From Flammeovirgaceae bacterium UBA976 (GTDB taxonomy: Bacteria; Bacteroidota; Bacteroidia; Cytophagales; Cyclobacteriaceae), in the NCBI GenBank assembly GCA_002292365.1, contig DBBU01000019.1:1-38300 (forward strand): a stretch of 38,300 bases of DNA, read 5' to 3'. Below, in pieces: positions 8,907 through 17,440 of the stretch (position 1 is its first letter; each line of letters starts with the position of its first letter). A program made the translations under genes and the position numbers. The notes under the pieces were generated by a model. It ran no database searches. It had not been told where the DNA came from and was given only the letters and a program-made list of their open reading frames with translations.

Positions 8907-9917
8907 TTATTGCGTAACCGAACCCGGCGTACCATAGTATTCGCCTCCATTGATCCACGAAAGGTCAGCGGTGATGTGGTAATGATAAATTTCTTCTGGG
9001 AAATCTTCAATTATATGTGTGTGGCCATGATAATCGTCAAGGTCATCATTGGTCAACGTTACCCCACTTTCTACCGGACCGTAAACTGGAAATCCGTCAA
9101 GTAAAAGGCCTAAGAAGGAACTGTCGCCTTTGATTTCTGTTAACCACGTAGGCTCTATGTGATAATGATAAGAACCCGTGTTGGTGGGATGACCTTCATA
9201 TTGATCAAAAGTATTAAGTTCTTCCAATATATCGTCTCCGGGTGCGGCCTGCTGGTTATAAAACACTACACTGTTAATGGATACACCCATTGGCCCAAAA
9301 GGAGTCCCTTCATTATTTGTGGCCGCTTCAGGAAATCTAGGCAGGGTAAAGGTGTAGTTCATATCCGTAATTTTATTTGAATTTTTAAAAAAATCTTCAT
9401 TGTCTGTCTCGCTATAGGCCTCGAACAGAGGATTACTCGTGTCATAATACATATTTTTATGATCCGGCTCATTGGTTGATGTAATTGTAATTGTCGTTTC
9501 ACCAACCACTACTGTAAGCGCTTCATCGTTATAATATTTACAAGCAATGACCGCAATATCATTAGCCGATGTAGAAGTAATACAATCTGTCGTTATATCA
9601 TCTGTTATAATATCACATCCATTTTCATCTACATTCGTACCTTCGGAAGTATCAGCACAGGTATCCAAATCATCAGTTACGCCATCTTCATCAGTATCTT
9701 TTTGACTATCTGAACATCCATTGCTGTCTACCGTTGCTCCACTTGGCGTGTCCACACATTTGTCATCGCCGTCCGCAATACCATCACTATCGGCATCTAC
9801 GACTGTAGCTTAATCGAAAGCATCTGTAACAGTGGTGTCATCATCATCGCTGCATGATGAGAAGATAATCAATGAACACAGGGTGCTCATTGATAAAAAA
9901 TTGATAATTGATTTCAT
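8907..9917 (-). pseudogene. YHYH-domain lipoprotein with thrombospondin type-3 repeats, interrupted by one in-frame TAA
   Basis: From ATG 9915-9917 the frame encodes a lipoprotein signal peptide (lipobox LIIFSSC, then SDDDD) and stops at TAA 9810-9812 after 35 codons. The same frame then continues without shift for over 300 codons. It encodes calcium-binding-type TSP3 repeats (DADSDGIADGDDKC, DTDEDGVTDDLDTC) and a YHYH domain with GSYHYHIEP, LLLDGFPVYGP, DDYHGHTH and IYHYHITAD. The downstream part alone could start at ATG 9753-9755 but would have no signal peptide. The domain is full length, so the lesion appears recent: a point nonsense mutation, an assembly error, or a read-through site. 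YHYH proteins are exported and of unknown biochemistry, with histidine-rich motifs suggesting metal binding. A terminator follows the gene. Confidence 0.8.
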
Positions 9918-10057
9918 TATACTTTGTAGATTAAATATGATTAATTTTTATTATAAAATAACGAAATAACATTATAATATTGAATTATTTATGAGTTTTC
10001 TTTGAATTATATTTAACTAATGCCTTCTTTTGATAAATAAAATGAAATATATTTAAG

Positions 10058-10321
10058 ATGATGTCTGAACAAAATATTCTTTTCGTAGTCCTGTTAATTT
10101 GGGGTATCCCCAGTACTTATTTCAGAAGTCGGTTTCGAAAAATAGTCTATGCAACGGATGATTGGAAAATAAATATTAAACCTCTCTTCAAAAAAGAACT
10201 GATTGCTTTATTTTCAAATAGTTTGCCACCGGATCAAGTGTATATTAAGACCCGGAATCATTATCGTTTTTACTTAGCTATTTATCTGATCTTATTTATT
10301 ATTTATTATGTATCATTCTAA
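10058..10321 (+). CDS. Small two-helix membrane protein of unknown function
   Basis: The product is 87 residues. It has hydrophobic segments at about 7-18 and 68-86 separated by a basic, soluble stretch (SRFRKIVYATDDWKINIKP, then LFKKELIALF). The function is not recognised. It starts at a tandem ATGATG; the second ATG is equally possible. It lies 48 bases upstream of the DUF1295 gene on the same strand, so the two may be co-transcribed. Ordinary codon use and a compact membrane topology argue that it is a real gene. Confidence 0.6.
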   Translation: MMSEQNILFVVLLIWGIPSTYFRSRFRKIVYATDDWKINIKPLFKKELIALFSNSLPPDQVYIKTRNHYRFYLAIYLILFIIYYVSF

Positions 10322-10369
10322 ATAGCTATGCGTTAAATGGAATACATTGCTATCGAGTAACCTTACACA

Positions 10370-11230
10370 ATGAAAAAAAACCTATCTCATTTATTTTTCT
10401 CACTCATCGCATTTGCTGTAGCTTATGGATTGGCGTGGTTGACCGTCATCGATTTGGTCATGAACGCTGTCTTCCTCTCCTTTTTAATTCAGTGGATATT
10501 GTTTGTGCCCGCTTATTATTTTCAAACAGAAAAGTTTTATGACCTCGCGGGTAGTATGACCTACCTCACTGTAATTATATATACGAGCTATGCCAGCTAT
10601 TTGATGACCGGATTCAACTTAGGTAGCATAATTTTGGGCTTTATTGTCATTATTTGGGCTTTGAGACTGGGTATTTTCTTGTTTACCAGAATTCACAGCA
10701 CAGGAGAGGACAAAAGGTTTCAATCGATCAAACGATCACCAACTCAATTTTTCATGACTTGGACTTTACAAGGCATGTGGGTTGCTATTTGTTCTGCCTG
10801 TGCCCTCACAGCGATTGCTAACGGGGTAGTCTTAAACGGAGTTTTCCTCATGGGATTCCTTGTATTTCTTTTAGGGTTTTTAATGGAAATCATAGCGGAC
10901 CATCAGAAAAGTAGCTTTAGGAAAAATCCAGCGAACCAAGGTCATTTCATAAAAACTGGACTTTGGGCCTACTCAAAACATCCCAACTATTTAGGTGAAA
11001 TAACCTTATGGGTGGGCATCGCCATTTGCTCTTTATCTTCTCTATCAGGCCTTCAATTAATAACACTAATTTCACCTGTTTTTACCTATTTTTTACTTGT
11101 TTATATCAGTGGTATCCCTTTATTGAAAGCTAGAGGCAAGGAAAAGTGGGGGCATCTATCTCAGTATCAAGAATATGTTGACAGAACTCCAACGCTTTTT
11201 TTCAATCCATTAAAAAGGTTTGACAAATAA
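10370..11230 (+). CDS. DUF1295-family membrane protein (steroid 5-alpha-reductase/isoprenylcysteine methyltransferase-like)
   Basis: The 286-residue protein has about seven membrane segments. The C-terminal signature FIKTGLWAYSKHPNYLGEITLWVG, spread over adjacent helices near residues 200-225, is typical of DUF1295 and related reductase/methyltransferase membrane enzymes; the last loop carries ARGKEKWG and YQEYVDRTP before LFFNP. Members have the fold of 3-oxo-5-alpha-steroid 4-dehydrogenases and usually sit in the inner membrane, with a lipid-like substrate suspected. Bacterial members are mostly uncharacterised, so neither the reaction nor the cofactor is assigned here. The length is normal for the family and no lesion is visible. 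The small membrane-protein gene lies directly upstream. Confidence 0.85.
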   Translation: MKKNLSHLFFSLIAFAVAYGLAWLTVIDLVMNAVFLSFLIQWILFVPAYYFQTEKFYDLAGSMTYLTVIIYTSYASYLMTGFNLGSIILGFIVIIWALRLGIFLFTRIHSTGEDKRFQSIKRSPTQFFMTWTLQGMWVAICSACALTAIANGVVLNGVFLMGFLVFLLGFLMEIIADHQKSSFRKNPANQGHFIKTGLWAYSKHPNYLGEITLWVGIAICSLSSLSGLQLITLISPVFTYFLLVYISGIPLLKARGKEKWGHLSQYQEYVDRTPTLFFNPLKRFDK

Positions 11231-11519
11231 CCTCCAGCGGCTCATCGACACTCTTTTAAGTTCATATCTTGCATAAGATAAAGCTGCAAAACAACAAACA
11301 GTATCAACTGCTTCTTGTGAAGGTGAGATTACCTCTTTACTCTGCTTACTTTTGTTGAAAAATAAACTCTCAATCCCTAATTGATTAGAACTTTATCATC
11401 TCTCATTCTATCTCCAGCATCAAATGATTTGTTTAAACTAACAATCGCGCTTTGGATTAATTACGAAAAAATAATACCTTACCGTGCTAATTTATTATTT
11501 AACTATTAATCAAACCAAC

Positions 11520-12281
11520 ATGAAAAAAACAATATCAATGATTATTGCCATCATCGCATTCAATATGATGGTTCAAGCACAAGAAGGTCCTGAAATTTGG
11601 ATGAGCTACGATCTCATGCCTAAAAAAGGAATGGTCAAACAATTTGAGGCAGCAGCAGAAAAAAAGAACAAGAAATTTAATAATACTGCAGAAACTGCCA
11701 TTTTTACTTTCAAATATATGGATGGTGAAAATCAAGGCAAATACCAAAGAGTGATGGGGTATAAGGACTGGGACTTTTTTAATAACCAACAACAAGGTGA
11801 TAATGCTCAACGAAAATATTGGGCTGAAAATGTTGATCAATTTGTAGAAAGTCAAACGGGATGGAAAGTATGGTCAAGGTCACTTAAACACTCTCATAAT
11901 TGGACGCCTACTACTACCTTCAAGCATATGTATGTCTTGAGAAGGTTTATCAAACCTGGTCATGAGGCAGCCGTGTATAATTTCCTTGACCGTGGAGCTA
12001 AGGTTATGAAAGCACATAATTACTCGGGAATTCAAGGTGTTTTTCAGTTGATTTCTGGGGGTAATACCAATGAATATATAATTTGCAATGGATTTGATAA
12101 ATTTGGCGAGTTTGGAAAATATCCTGACACCGAAAAAACAGAAGCGCAACTTTACAATGAAATGTTTGGAGAGGGCTCATGGCGAAAAGATGCTACTGCT
12201 TACAATCAAGCACTAGAAATGTACAGTAGAACTACAGAAAGACTCATGTTGGTAGAAGCTTTGAGTACACAGTTGAACTAG
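11520..12281 (+). CDS. Secreted protein of unknown function, apparently two repeated alpha/beta halves
   Basis: The ATG at 11520 gives a 253-residue protein with a clear signal peptide (MKKTISMIIAIIAFNMMVQAQ); a GTG at 11484 would only add residues before it. The family is not recognised. Two halves look related. One (about 25-125) reads YDLMPKKGMVKQFEAAAEKK, then TFKYMDGENQGKY and GYKDWDFF. The other (about 135-253) reads RRFIKPGHEAAVYNFLDRGA, then FQLISGGNTNEY and GFDKFGEF. The order helix, strand, strand, helix in each suggests tandem ferredoxin-like units, as in dimeric alpha/beta barrel proteins; this is inference. It is probably periplasmic. A strong terminator follows 18 bases after the stop, and the gene appears monocistronic. 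Confidence 0.8.
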   Translation: MKKTISMIIAIIAFNMMVQAQEGPEIWMSYDLMPKKGMVKQFEAAAEKKNKKFNNTAETAIFTFKYMDGENQGKYQRVMGYKDWDFFNNQQQGDNAQRKYWAENVDQFVESQTGWKVWSRSLKHSHNWTPTTTFKHMYVLRRFIKPGHEAAVYNFLDRGAKVMKAHNYSGIQGVFQLISGGNTNEYIICNGFDKFGEFGKYPDTEKTEAQLYNEMFGEGSWRKDATAYNQALEMYSRTTERLMLVEALSTQLN

Positions 12282-12299
12282 AATATTTGCTTAATTATT

Positions 12300-12330
12300 A
12301 AAAAAAAGTCCTCAGTGAGGACTTTTTTTT
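12300..12330. terminator. Bidirectional Rho-independent terminator
   Basis: AGTCCTC at 12307-12313 pairs with GAGGACT at 12317-12323 around a 3-base loop, flanked by A7 on the left and T7 or more on the right. The symmetry means it can end both the plus-strand secreted-protein gene and the convergent dehydrogenase gene. Confidence 0.85.
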
Positions 12331-12440
12331 GCTTTAATCAATATGTACAAAGACTCCGCGGATAACATTGATAACTAAATGATCACGAGGGAATTGACTG
12401 TTTTTATTTTAGTAGCCGTAGCTAACACAAACTTTCGACT

Positions 12441-13586
12441 TTAAATGAGGTGATTCTTAAAATCATTAGTAGTTTGACAGCACAGCTGCTCCATCACCTG
12501 CTGTAACTCTTTTTTCATCAAAGAAATGCTGTGATCACCCCCCTGTTTACCTAAAGCTCCCACCCCATACATGAAACTTCTTCCCATAAAGGTGAAGGCT
12601 GCACCACTGGCCATTGCTCGAGCAATATCTGGCCCCCCACGTAAACCCGAATCAACCATAATTTTGATCTCTTTCTGATACTTTTTAACCAAATGAATCA
12701 TAGGTACAATAGATGATTGACCCGCATCCAACTGCCGACCTCCGTGATTAGAAACGATGACTCCATCCACTCCCAATTTAATGACCTTGAGGGTATCTTC
12801 TTCACTGACAATTCCCTTAATAATCAACTTACCTTTCCATTGTTCTCGAATGGCAGCAATTCGACCTTCATTTAGGCGACCAGAAAAAGTAGCATCCATA
12901 AATGCTCCTAATCCTTTCAAATTTAATTTTTTAGGCATGTAAGGAAGGAGACTTTTAAAATTGGGTTGTCCATAAATCAAAGTTTGAACGGCCCAATCTG
13001 GATGCTTGAAGATCTCTAAAATGTTTTTAAAGTTCATTTTGGGGGGCATGGATAATCCATTGCGCACATCTCGAGGCCTAAACCCAAAACTGGGGACATC
13101 GGCTAAAATAACCAAAACATTAGTGCCTACCGCCGCCGCTCGTTCTAATAAATCTCTTTTAACCGCTTCTTGAGTAGGGTGATATAATTGAAACCATGCC
13201 TTTCCCTCAGTAATCTCACCAATACGCTCAATACTTGCCGTACTAACGGTACTCAGAATAAAAGGAATGTTGTGGTTGACTGCTGCCCTAGCCAAAATTT
13301 CTGGCGCATTTGGCCAAATTAATCCTTGTAATCCGATGGGTGCAATGCCAAAAGGTGCATCATATGTGTGACCAAACAACGTCGTCCTCATCTCTGCTTG
13401 ATCAAACTTCGATAAGTAATGGGGCATCAATTCTATTTTCTGAAGGTCCGATCTGTTTTTGTCAAGGTTAACGTCCTCATTGCATCCCCCATCTAGGTAT
13501 TCAAATGCAAATTTTGGGATTTTAACCTGGGTTCTTTTTCTTAAATCCGATACAGACGGGTATTTAGAATTTATATTGAGTTTCAT
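12441..13586 (-). CDS. FMN-dependent alpha-hydroxy-acid dehydrogenase/oxidase (L-lactate dehydrogenase-like)
   Basis: The 381-residue protein starts at ATG 13584-13586 (a GTG one codon earlier is less likely). It shows the FMN-dependent 2-hydroxyacid dehydrogenase family from end to end: FAFEYLDGGCNED near the N-terminus, PFGIAPIGLQGLIWP, FILSTVSTASIE, the FMN-binding lysine in LIIKGIVSEED, and the active-site segment VSNHGGRQLDAG with catalytic His281, then VDSGLRGGPDIARA. Such enzymes oxidise L-lactate or related 2-hydroxyacids to 2-oxoacids and pass electrons to oxygen, quinone or cytochrome c. No signal peptide is present, so it is cytoplasmic or peripheral to the inner membrane. The natural substrate is not decidable. 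It is the last gene of a minus-strand cluster with DUF1080 and diheme cytochrome genes, separated from DUF1080 by about 220 bases. Confidence 0.92.
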   Translation of the reverse strand: MKLNINSKYPSVSDLRKRTQVKIPKFAFEYLDGGCNEDVNLDKNRSDLQKIELMPHYLSKFDQAEMRTTLFGHTYDAPFGIAPIGLQGLIWPNAPEILARAAVNHNIPFILSTVSTASIERIGEITEGKAWFQLYHPTQEAVKRDLLERAAAVGTNVLVILADVPSFGFRPRDVRNGLSMPPKMNFKNILEIFKHPDWAVQTLIYGQPNFKSLLPYMPKKLNLKGLGAFMDATFSGRLNEGRIAAIREQWKGKLIIKGIVSEEDTLKVIKLGVDGVIVSNHGGRQLDAGQSSIVPMIHLVKKYQKEIKIMVDSGLRGGPDIARAMASGAAFTFMGRSFMYGVGALGKQGGDHSISLMKKELQQVMEQLCCQTTNDFKNHLI

Positions 13587-13807
13587 CACATGCTTTTAGC
13601 TTTATTTAACAGATGCCTCTGTTTAATAATAGTTCCGATTTCTTTTACCTCAAGTAAGAAATTTGATCTTTGAATTGCAATTCAAAGAACATTGTATCGG
13701 TTTGATTCTTTCAAAAAAAATAAGTAAAATCAGCTACTTTTTTTTCATCCTTCAGTAATACTTTTATTTAACTGTAATAACTTTTATGTTTTCTTGACAT
13801 GTTCAAA

Positions 13808-14530
13808 CTACAGGTCGCGGATTTTAATATTTCGGAACCACACAGGATAGCCATGATCTTGTAAACCAATATAACCTTCTCTTGAAATACCATCCACAAA
13901 GCCCTTAAAATCTTTAAATTTGCTGTTTTGAACCAATGCATCCCATTCTGGTGTCCAATGTGAATAAGACAATACTTCAATTCCATTCATACTTACCAAA
14001 ACATCTCCCTCATTTATTTTTATAGAACAAGTATTCCATTGACCTGCAGGATTAATCGCTTCAGGATCTGCTGGAAGCATATCGTACAAAGAACCTGCTA
14101 AATGACTACTTATTTTATTATCGAATGCATCTTGGTTATCCAAAACTTGAATTTCAGGGGCCGCATAGTAGATGGCATTTCCAGGTGTTTCACGAACATA
14201 ATAAAAAATCCCAGAATTAGCCGAATTACTTACTTTCCAATCAATCATTAATTCAAAATTTTGGTACTTCTTTTCAAAAAATAAAATATCCCCCCCCGCG
14301 CCTTCTCCTGGTGTTTTTCCTGATCCTAAAAGCACCTTCATGGCCTCATCTTCAATGGTCCAATTGGCAGGCATTTCAGTACCATTACATTGTCGCCAAC
14401 CCTTAAAATCTGTCCCGTTAAATAGTAAGGTCCAACCCTGCTGTTCCTCGGTCGGTGAAAGTGAATTATTTGGCTGTGCATAGGAGTTCAGAGTCATTAC
14501 AAGTAAGCAGAGCGTCGCCCATCTTTTCAT
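13808..14530 (-). CDS. Secreted DUF1080 protein (3-keto-disaccharide hydrolase family)
   Basis: Starting at ATG 14528-14530, the product is 240 residues with signal peptide MKRWATLCLLVMTLNSYAQ; an ATG at 14548 would add six residues. It is a complete single DUF1080 domain: GWTLLFNGTDFKGWR, the FELMIDWKVS strand, SGIFYYVRE, PEIQVLDNQ, AGSLYDMLP, GQWNTCSIKI and GYIGLQDHGYPVWFRNIKI at the C-terminus. Characterised DUF1080 members cleave 3-keto-disaccharides or 3-keto-glycosides, and the fold is a concanavalin-like beta sandwich. The neighbouring periplasmic cytochrome c is suggestive because sugar 3-dehydrogenation needs an electron acceptor, but no 3-dehydrogenase is seen in the window. The assignment to the domain is firm; the exact reaction is inferred. 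Confidence 0.88.
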   Translation of the reverse strand: MKRWATLCLLVMTLNSYAQPNNSLSPTEEQQGWTLLFNGTDFKGWRQCNGTEMPANWTIEDEAMKVLLGSGKTPGEGAGGDILFFEKKYQNFELMIDWKVSNSANSGIFYYVRETPGNAIYYAAPEIQVLDNQDAFDNKISSHLAGSLYDMLPADPEAINPAGQWNTCSIKINEGDVLVSMNGIEVLSYSHWTPEWDALVQNSKFKDFKGFVDGISREGYIGLQDHGYPVWFRNIKIRDL

Positions 14531-14576
14531 CAATCCATCAGTTATCATATAATTTTTTTTTTATTTTACTTTATCA

Positions 14577-14599
14577 ATTCCTTATTCTAAATAAGGAAT
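14577..14599. repeat. Perfect 10-bp inverted repeat between cytochrome and DUF1080 genes
   Basis: ATTCCTTATT and AATAAGGAAT are separated by three bases. The hairpin lies 47 bases upstream of the DUF1080 start and 100 bases after the cytochrome stop on the same strand. No U-tract follows closely, so it may be an operator or a 5'-leader stem rather than a terminator. Confidence 0.5.
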
Positions 14600-14698
14600 C
14601 AGCAGACATTAATTGTTAATATACTTCTCAAAATTTAATTTGCATAAAAAATATCAAATGTCCGCAATATTTCCTTGTTTTATCTTCCCATAATCTAA

Positions 14699-15778
14699 TC
14701 ATTCTAAACTGGCGATCCATGACCGAATCAAAGCAACGCCTTCTTTATGAATCATTTTTCGTCCCAATTCAGGCATCATCACCGCTGGTTCCGTTGAATT
14801 TATTCGATACAATAAAATGGATGCTTCGGGTTGGCCCGGAACAATATCATAGGCCAGTTGACCTGACCCACTTCCAGCGGCCACGGGAGCCTTCATGATG
14901 CCCAATGCATGCCTACTATTGCTCGAGGACATCAAGTAGAGCCCTGAGTTTTTAGCGGGCCCCTCTTTCCGGTGACAATGGGCACAGTTCATCTCCAAAT
15001 AGGCCCGCGCTCGTTCATCTAGACTTCCCGTCTTTGGATCATTCCATACTGATAGCTTCGGGAAAACCTCCTCTTCTGAAATATTTAATAGATCTAAGCG
15101 ACTTAATCTTCGCAGCTGATTTATAGAGTCTCCCCCGTCATCCAAATGATTTCTATTGAGTTGCCTAGCTGTGGGGCCAATAGGTTTTAAGGTTCCATTT
15201 CTTTGGTGGCAGCCTTTACATTGACCCATATTGGGGATTTGATAATAGATTGGTTTTTTACCCAATAAGGAAATTTCTTGTACCCCACCAGTGATTTCTA
15301 AAATAGCATCCGTCTGCTCGCTGTTCCAAATGTAGGGTAACGCAAGCCATTCGCTGGCCTTTTTAATCAGTAACCTGGTCTCGATGATTCGTCCCTTTTG
15401 GTTGATCAGCTGAAAGTCATCGTAGTAGAAATTTTTAATCAAGACCGTACCTACTGGGAAATCAAACACTTCGGTAGGATGGTATTTAATGACGCCGCCT
15501 TCTGGTAGATAAATGAATCTTTTCTTTTGAGCATAATCACTAAATAAAGGCGTATTAAGTTCATAAGGATGTACATTTTTGGCCGGGGCCAAGTCAGCCA
15601 AAAATCCTGTGAAAAACCGATAGTCTGACAAATTTTTATGGCCTAAGTGTCCAATGTCTCCTACATTTAAAATTTCTTCTTCGAAGACTATGTTGGATGC
15701 CTCATTTTTAGGTTTACACGCGATCACCATTAAGACACTCAGTAAAAAAAATAATCCTATTCTCACACTATGTTTCAC
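14699..15778 (-). CDS. Diheme c-type cytochrome lipoprotein, SO2930 family
   Basis: The 359-residue protein has a lipobox (VLMVIAC, Cys21) and two CxxCH haem sites, CKGCH at 187-191 and CAHCH at 265-269. The N-terminal half is typical of the SO2930-type family: NTPLFSDYAQKKRF, a KYHPTEVFDFPVGT strand, IKNFYY and ETRLLIK. After the second haem come the conserved LYLMSS and VPGQPEASILLYRINSTEP blocks, with a MMPELGR Met as possible axial ligand. It is expected to sit in the periplasm, anchored to a membrane, and to carry electrons; no partner is proven. Its start overlaps the end of the beta-helix gene by 11 bases, so the two are almost certainly translationally linked. These two families are commonly found side by side in other bacteria. 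Confidence 0.9.
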   Translation of the reverse strand: MKHSVRIGLFFLLSVLMVIACKPKNEASNIVFEEEILNVGDIGHLGHKNLSDYRFFTGFLADLAPAKNVHPYELNTPLFSDYAQKKRFIYLPEGGVIKYHPTEVFDFPVGTVLIKNFYYDDFQLINQKGRIIETRLLIKKASEWLALPYIWNSEQTDAILEITGGVQEISLLGKKPIYYQIPNMGQCKGCHQRNGTLKPIGPTARQLNRNHLDDGGDSINQLRRLSRLDLLNISEEEVFPKLSVWNDPKTGSLDERARAYLEMNCAHCHRKEGPAKNSGLYLMSSSNSRHALGIMKAPVAAGSGSGQLAYDIVPGQPEASILLYRINSTEPAVMMPELGRKMIHKEGVALIRSWIASLE

Positions 15779-17063
15779 AATTAAAAGACTCAGGATCGGT
15801 CACCAAACCCTCAAAATCATTCGCTGCATCTAGAATGGCCGTCTTTACTCCTACTTCTTGAATACATATTTTATAATCCGGATTAAGGGTGCCATTGGAT
15901 AAAAAATAATTTTCTGGTACCATGCCATCCCAGATGATCTGCGGCCGATCAAATCCAAACTTCCAAAGAAACAATTTACCAAAATCATTATTCAGATTAG
16001 GAAGCCATGAAACCCCTCCGTATGTATTGTCATATATATAAATAGCACCTGGATATGGGTCATATTCAAAATCTATATTTGCCCCCTCTCCAAATATTTG
16101 CGTGCTAAATCCTGGATCCTTATTTTCTTGAGATTTTTGATCGTTCATGGCATCTATCAGTGCATAGCTAACCACCGCCACTTCAATAGTATTGTTATTC
16201 TCTAATTTATTATTATAAATTTCCACTTCTCGAGTGGCCAAAACCATGATGCCCGTTCCAGAGGGAACGGCACCCACAATATTACCAGGTGGGGCGAAAT
16301 TAAAAAGATTATTGTCGTACACTGCATTGTCATATACTTTGATCTTTCGACCATAGTGCGTCAAACCAGGAAGATCAAACACTAAGATGCCACCCGTATT
16401 GTTGTAAGCTTGGTTATTATAGATGGATACATTTTCAGAGTTTTCACTCTCTATTCCCGCCACATTCCAATAAACTTTATTATTTCTAACAATTACATTT
16501 TTTGACTGCCCCACATAAATACCGGCATCGCTAGCACCTAAAACTTCACATGCTTCTATCAATACATTTTCGCATATAACAGGATACAAAGCATAAGCAC
16601 CATTTTTTTCATTGATCTTCCCAGTCCATGCTGACTTTATCCTCCTAAAAGTGATTCCCTTAGTATCCGTTACTTTAATATTATCCCCAACCGCATCTTC
16701 AATGGTAAAATCTTCAAGAATGATGTTTTCACTATTGGTTATTTTAAGACCTTCCGCTCCATTTTCCTGTATTTTAAAGGATAAAACGGTTTTATCCATA
16801 CCTCTTCCGCGCAAAGTGATGTGTTTTTTGTTATCAAGAATGAGGCTGTTTTTAAAGATAAAATGTCCCTCCTCTAGTTGTATGACTGTACTATCTTTAG
16901 CCAACATTAATTTCAATAACAAAGCTTTTTCAATGCTTTTATAGTTCCTAGCAGGGTCATGACTTGGGATGCCCTCACATCCCAATAGTGTACCCACTAT
17001 TACCATCAAAAAACCATATTTGATGACCCAATTCAGGTTATTAAAGTATTTTTGAACTTTCAA
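15768..17063 (-). CDS. Parallel beta-helix lipoprotein paired with the diheme cytochrome
   Basis: The product is 431 residues with a signal peptide and lipobox (VGTLLGC, then EG). Residues about 70-300 are short repeats of the right-handed parallel beta-helix type, rich in N and I/V: ITLRGRGMDKT, NIILEDFTIEDA, NVLIEACEV, NVIVRNNKVYWN, NVSIYNNQAYNN and EIYNNKLENN. Such domains bind or cut polysaccharides, but no catalytic residues can be pointed out, so an enzymatic role is unproven. The family is the one usually encoded with SO2930-type cytochromes; here the cytochrome start lies inside the last codons of this gene. This is the promoter-proximal gene of the cluster. A cell-surface or periplasmic location is expected. 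Confidence 0.88.
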   Translation of the reverse strand: MKVQKYFNNLNWVIKYGFLMVIVGTLLGCEGIPSHDPARNYKSIEKALLLKLMLAKDSTVIQLEEGHFIFKNSLILDNKKHITLRGRGMDKTVLSFKIQENGAEGLKITNSENIILEDFTIEDAVGDNIKVTDTKGITFRRIKSAWTGKINEKNGAYALYPVICENVLIEACEVLGASDAGIYVGQSKNVIVRNNKVYWNVAGIESENSENVSIYNNQAYNNTGGILVFDLPGLTHYGRKIKVYDNAVYDNNLFNFAPPGNIVGAVPSGTGIMVLATREVEIYNNKLENNNTIEVAVVSYALIDAMNDQKSQENKDPGFSTQIFGEGANIDFEYDPYPGAIYIYDNTYGGVSWLPNLNNDFGKLFLWKFGFDRPQIIWDGMVPENYFLSNGTLNPDYKICIQEVGVKTAILDAANDFEGLVTDPESFNCET

Positions 17064-17440
17064 TAGAAATAAATTTAATAATAATTACCTCATCCGCAGA
17101 GAAAATTGCCATAAAACACCCCTATCATCGGCTTAATATTTCAATTTATCAAAATTAAAATGAGCCAACTCAATCCATAAATGTGGCATTTAAAGGATTT
17201 AGAATACTTATCATAATCTTAAAAGAATCCTAAACCTGCCAAAAGAAGAAGATAATAAGATTTTCTTTCTTCTTCAATAAACTTTATTGCCTCATGAATT
17301 CATCAGAAAGATGTTCGCGTTAAAAGGATTCCCATTTACTCAATTGAATATACATTACTTCCAGACCAGTCAAGATTCTTTTTTTATATATTTAAAAGAT
17401 GGGAAATGGTCTATTTAAAATTATTTCAATATCATTGAAT
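17064..17440. other. Divergent intergenic region
   Basis: These 377 bases separate the minus-strand beta-helix gene from the plus-strand formylglycine-generating enzyme gene, so they should hold two promoters. No clear TAnnTTTG element or protein remnant was found. An in-frame ATG at 17399 could extend the downstream gene by 14 codons. Confidence 0.5.
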
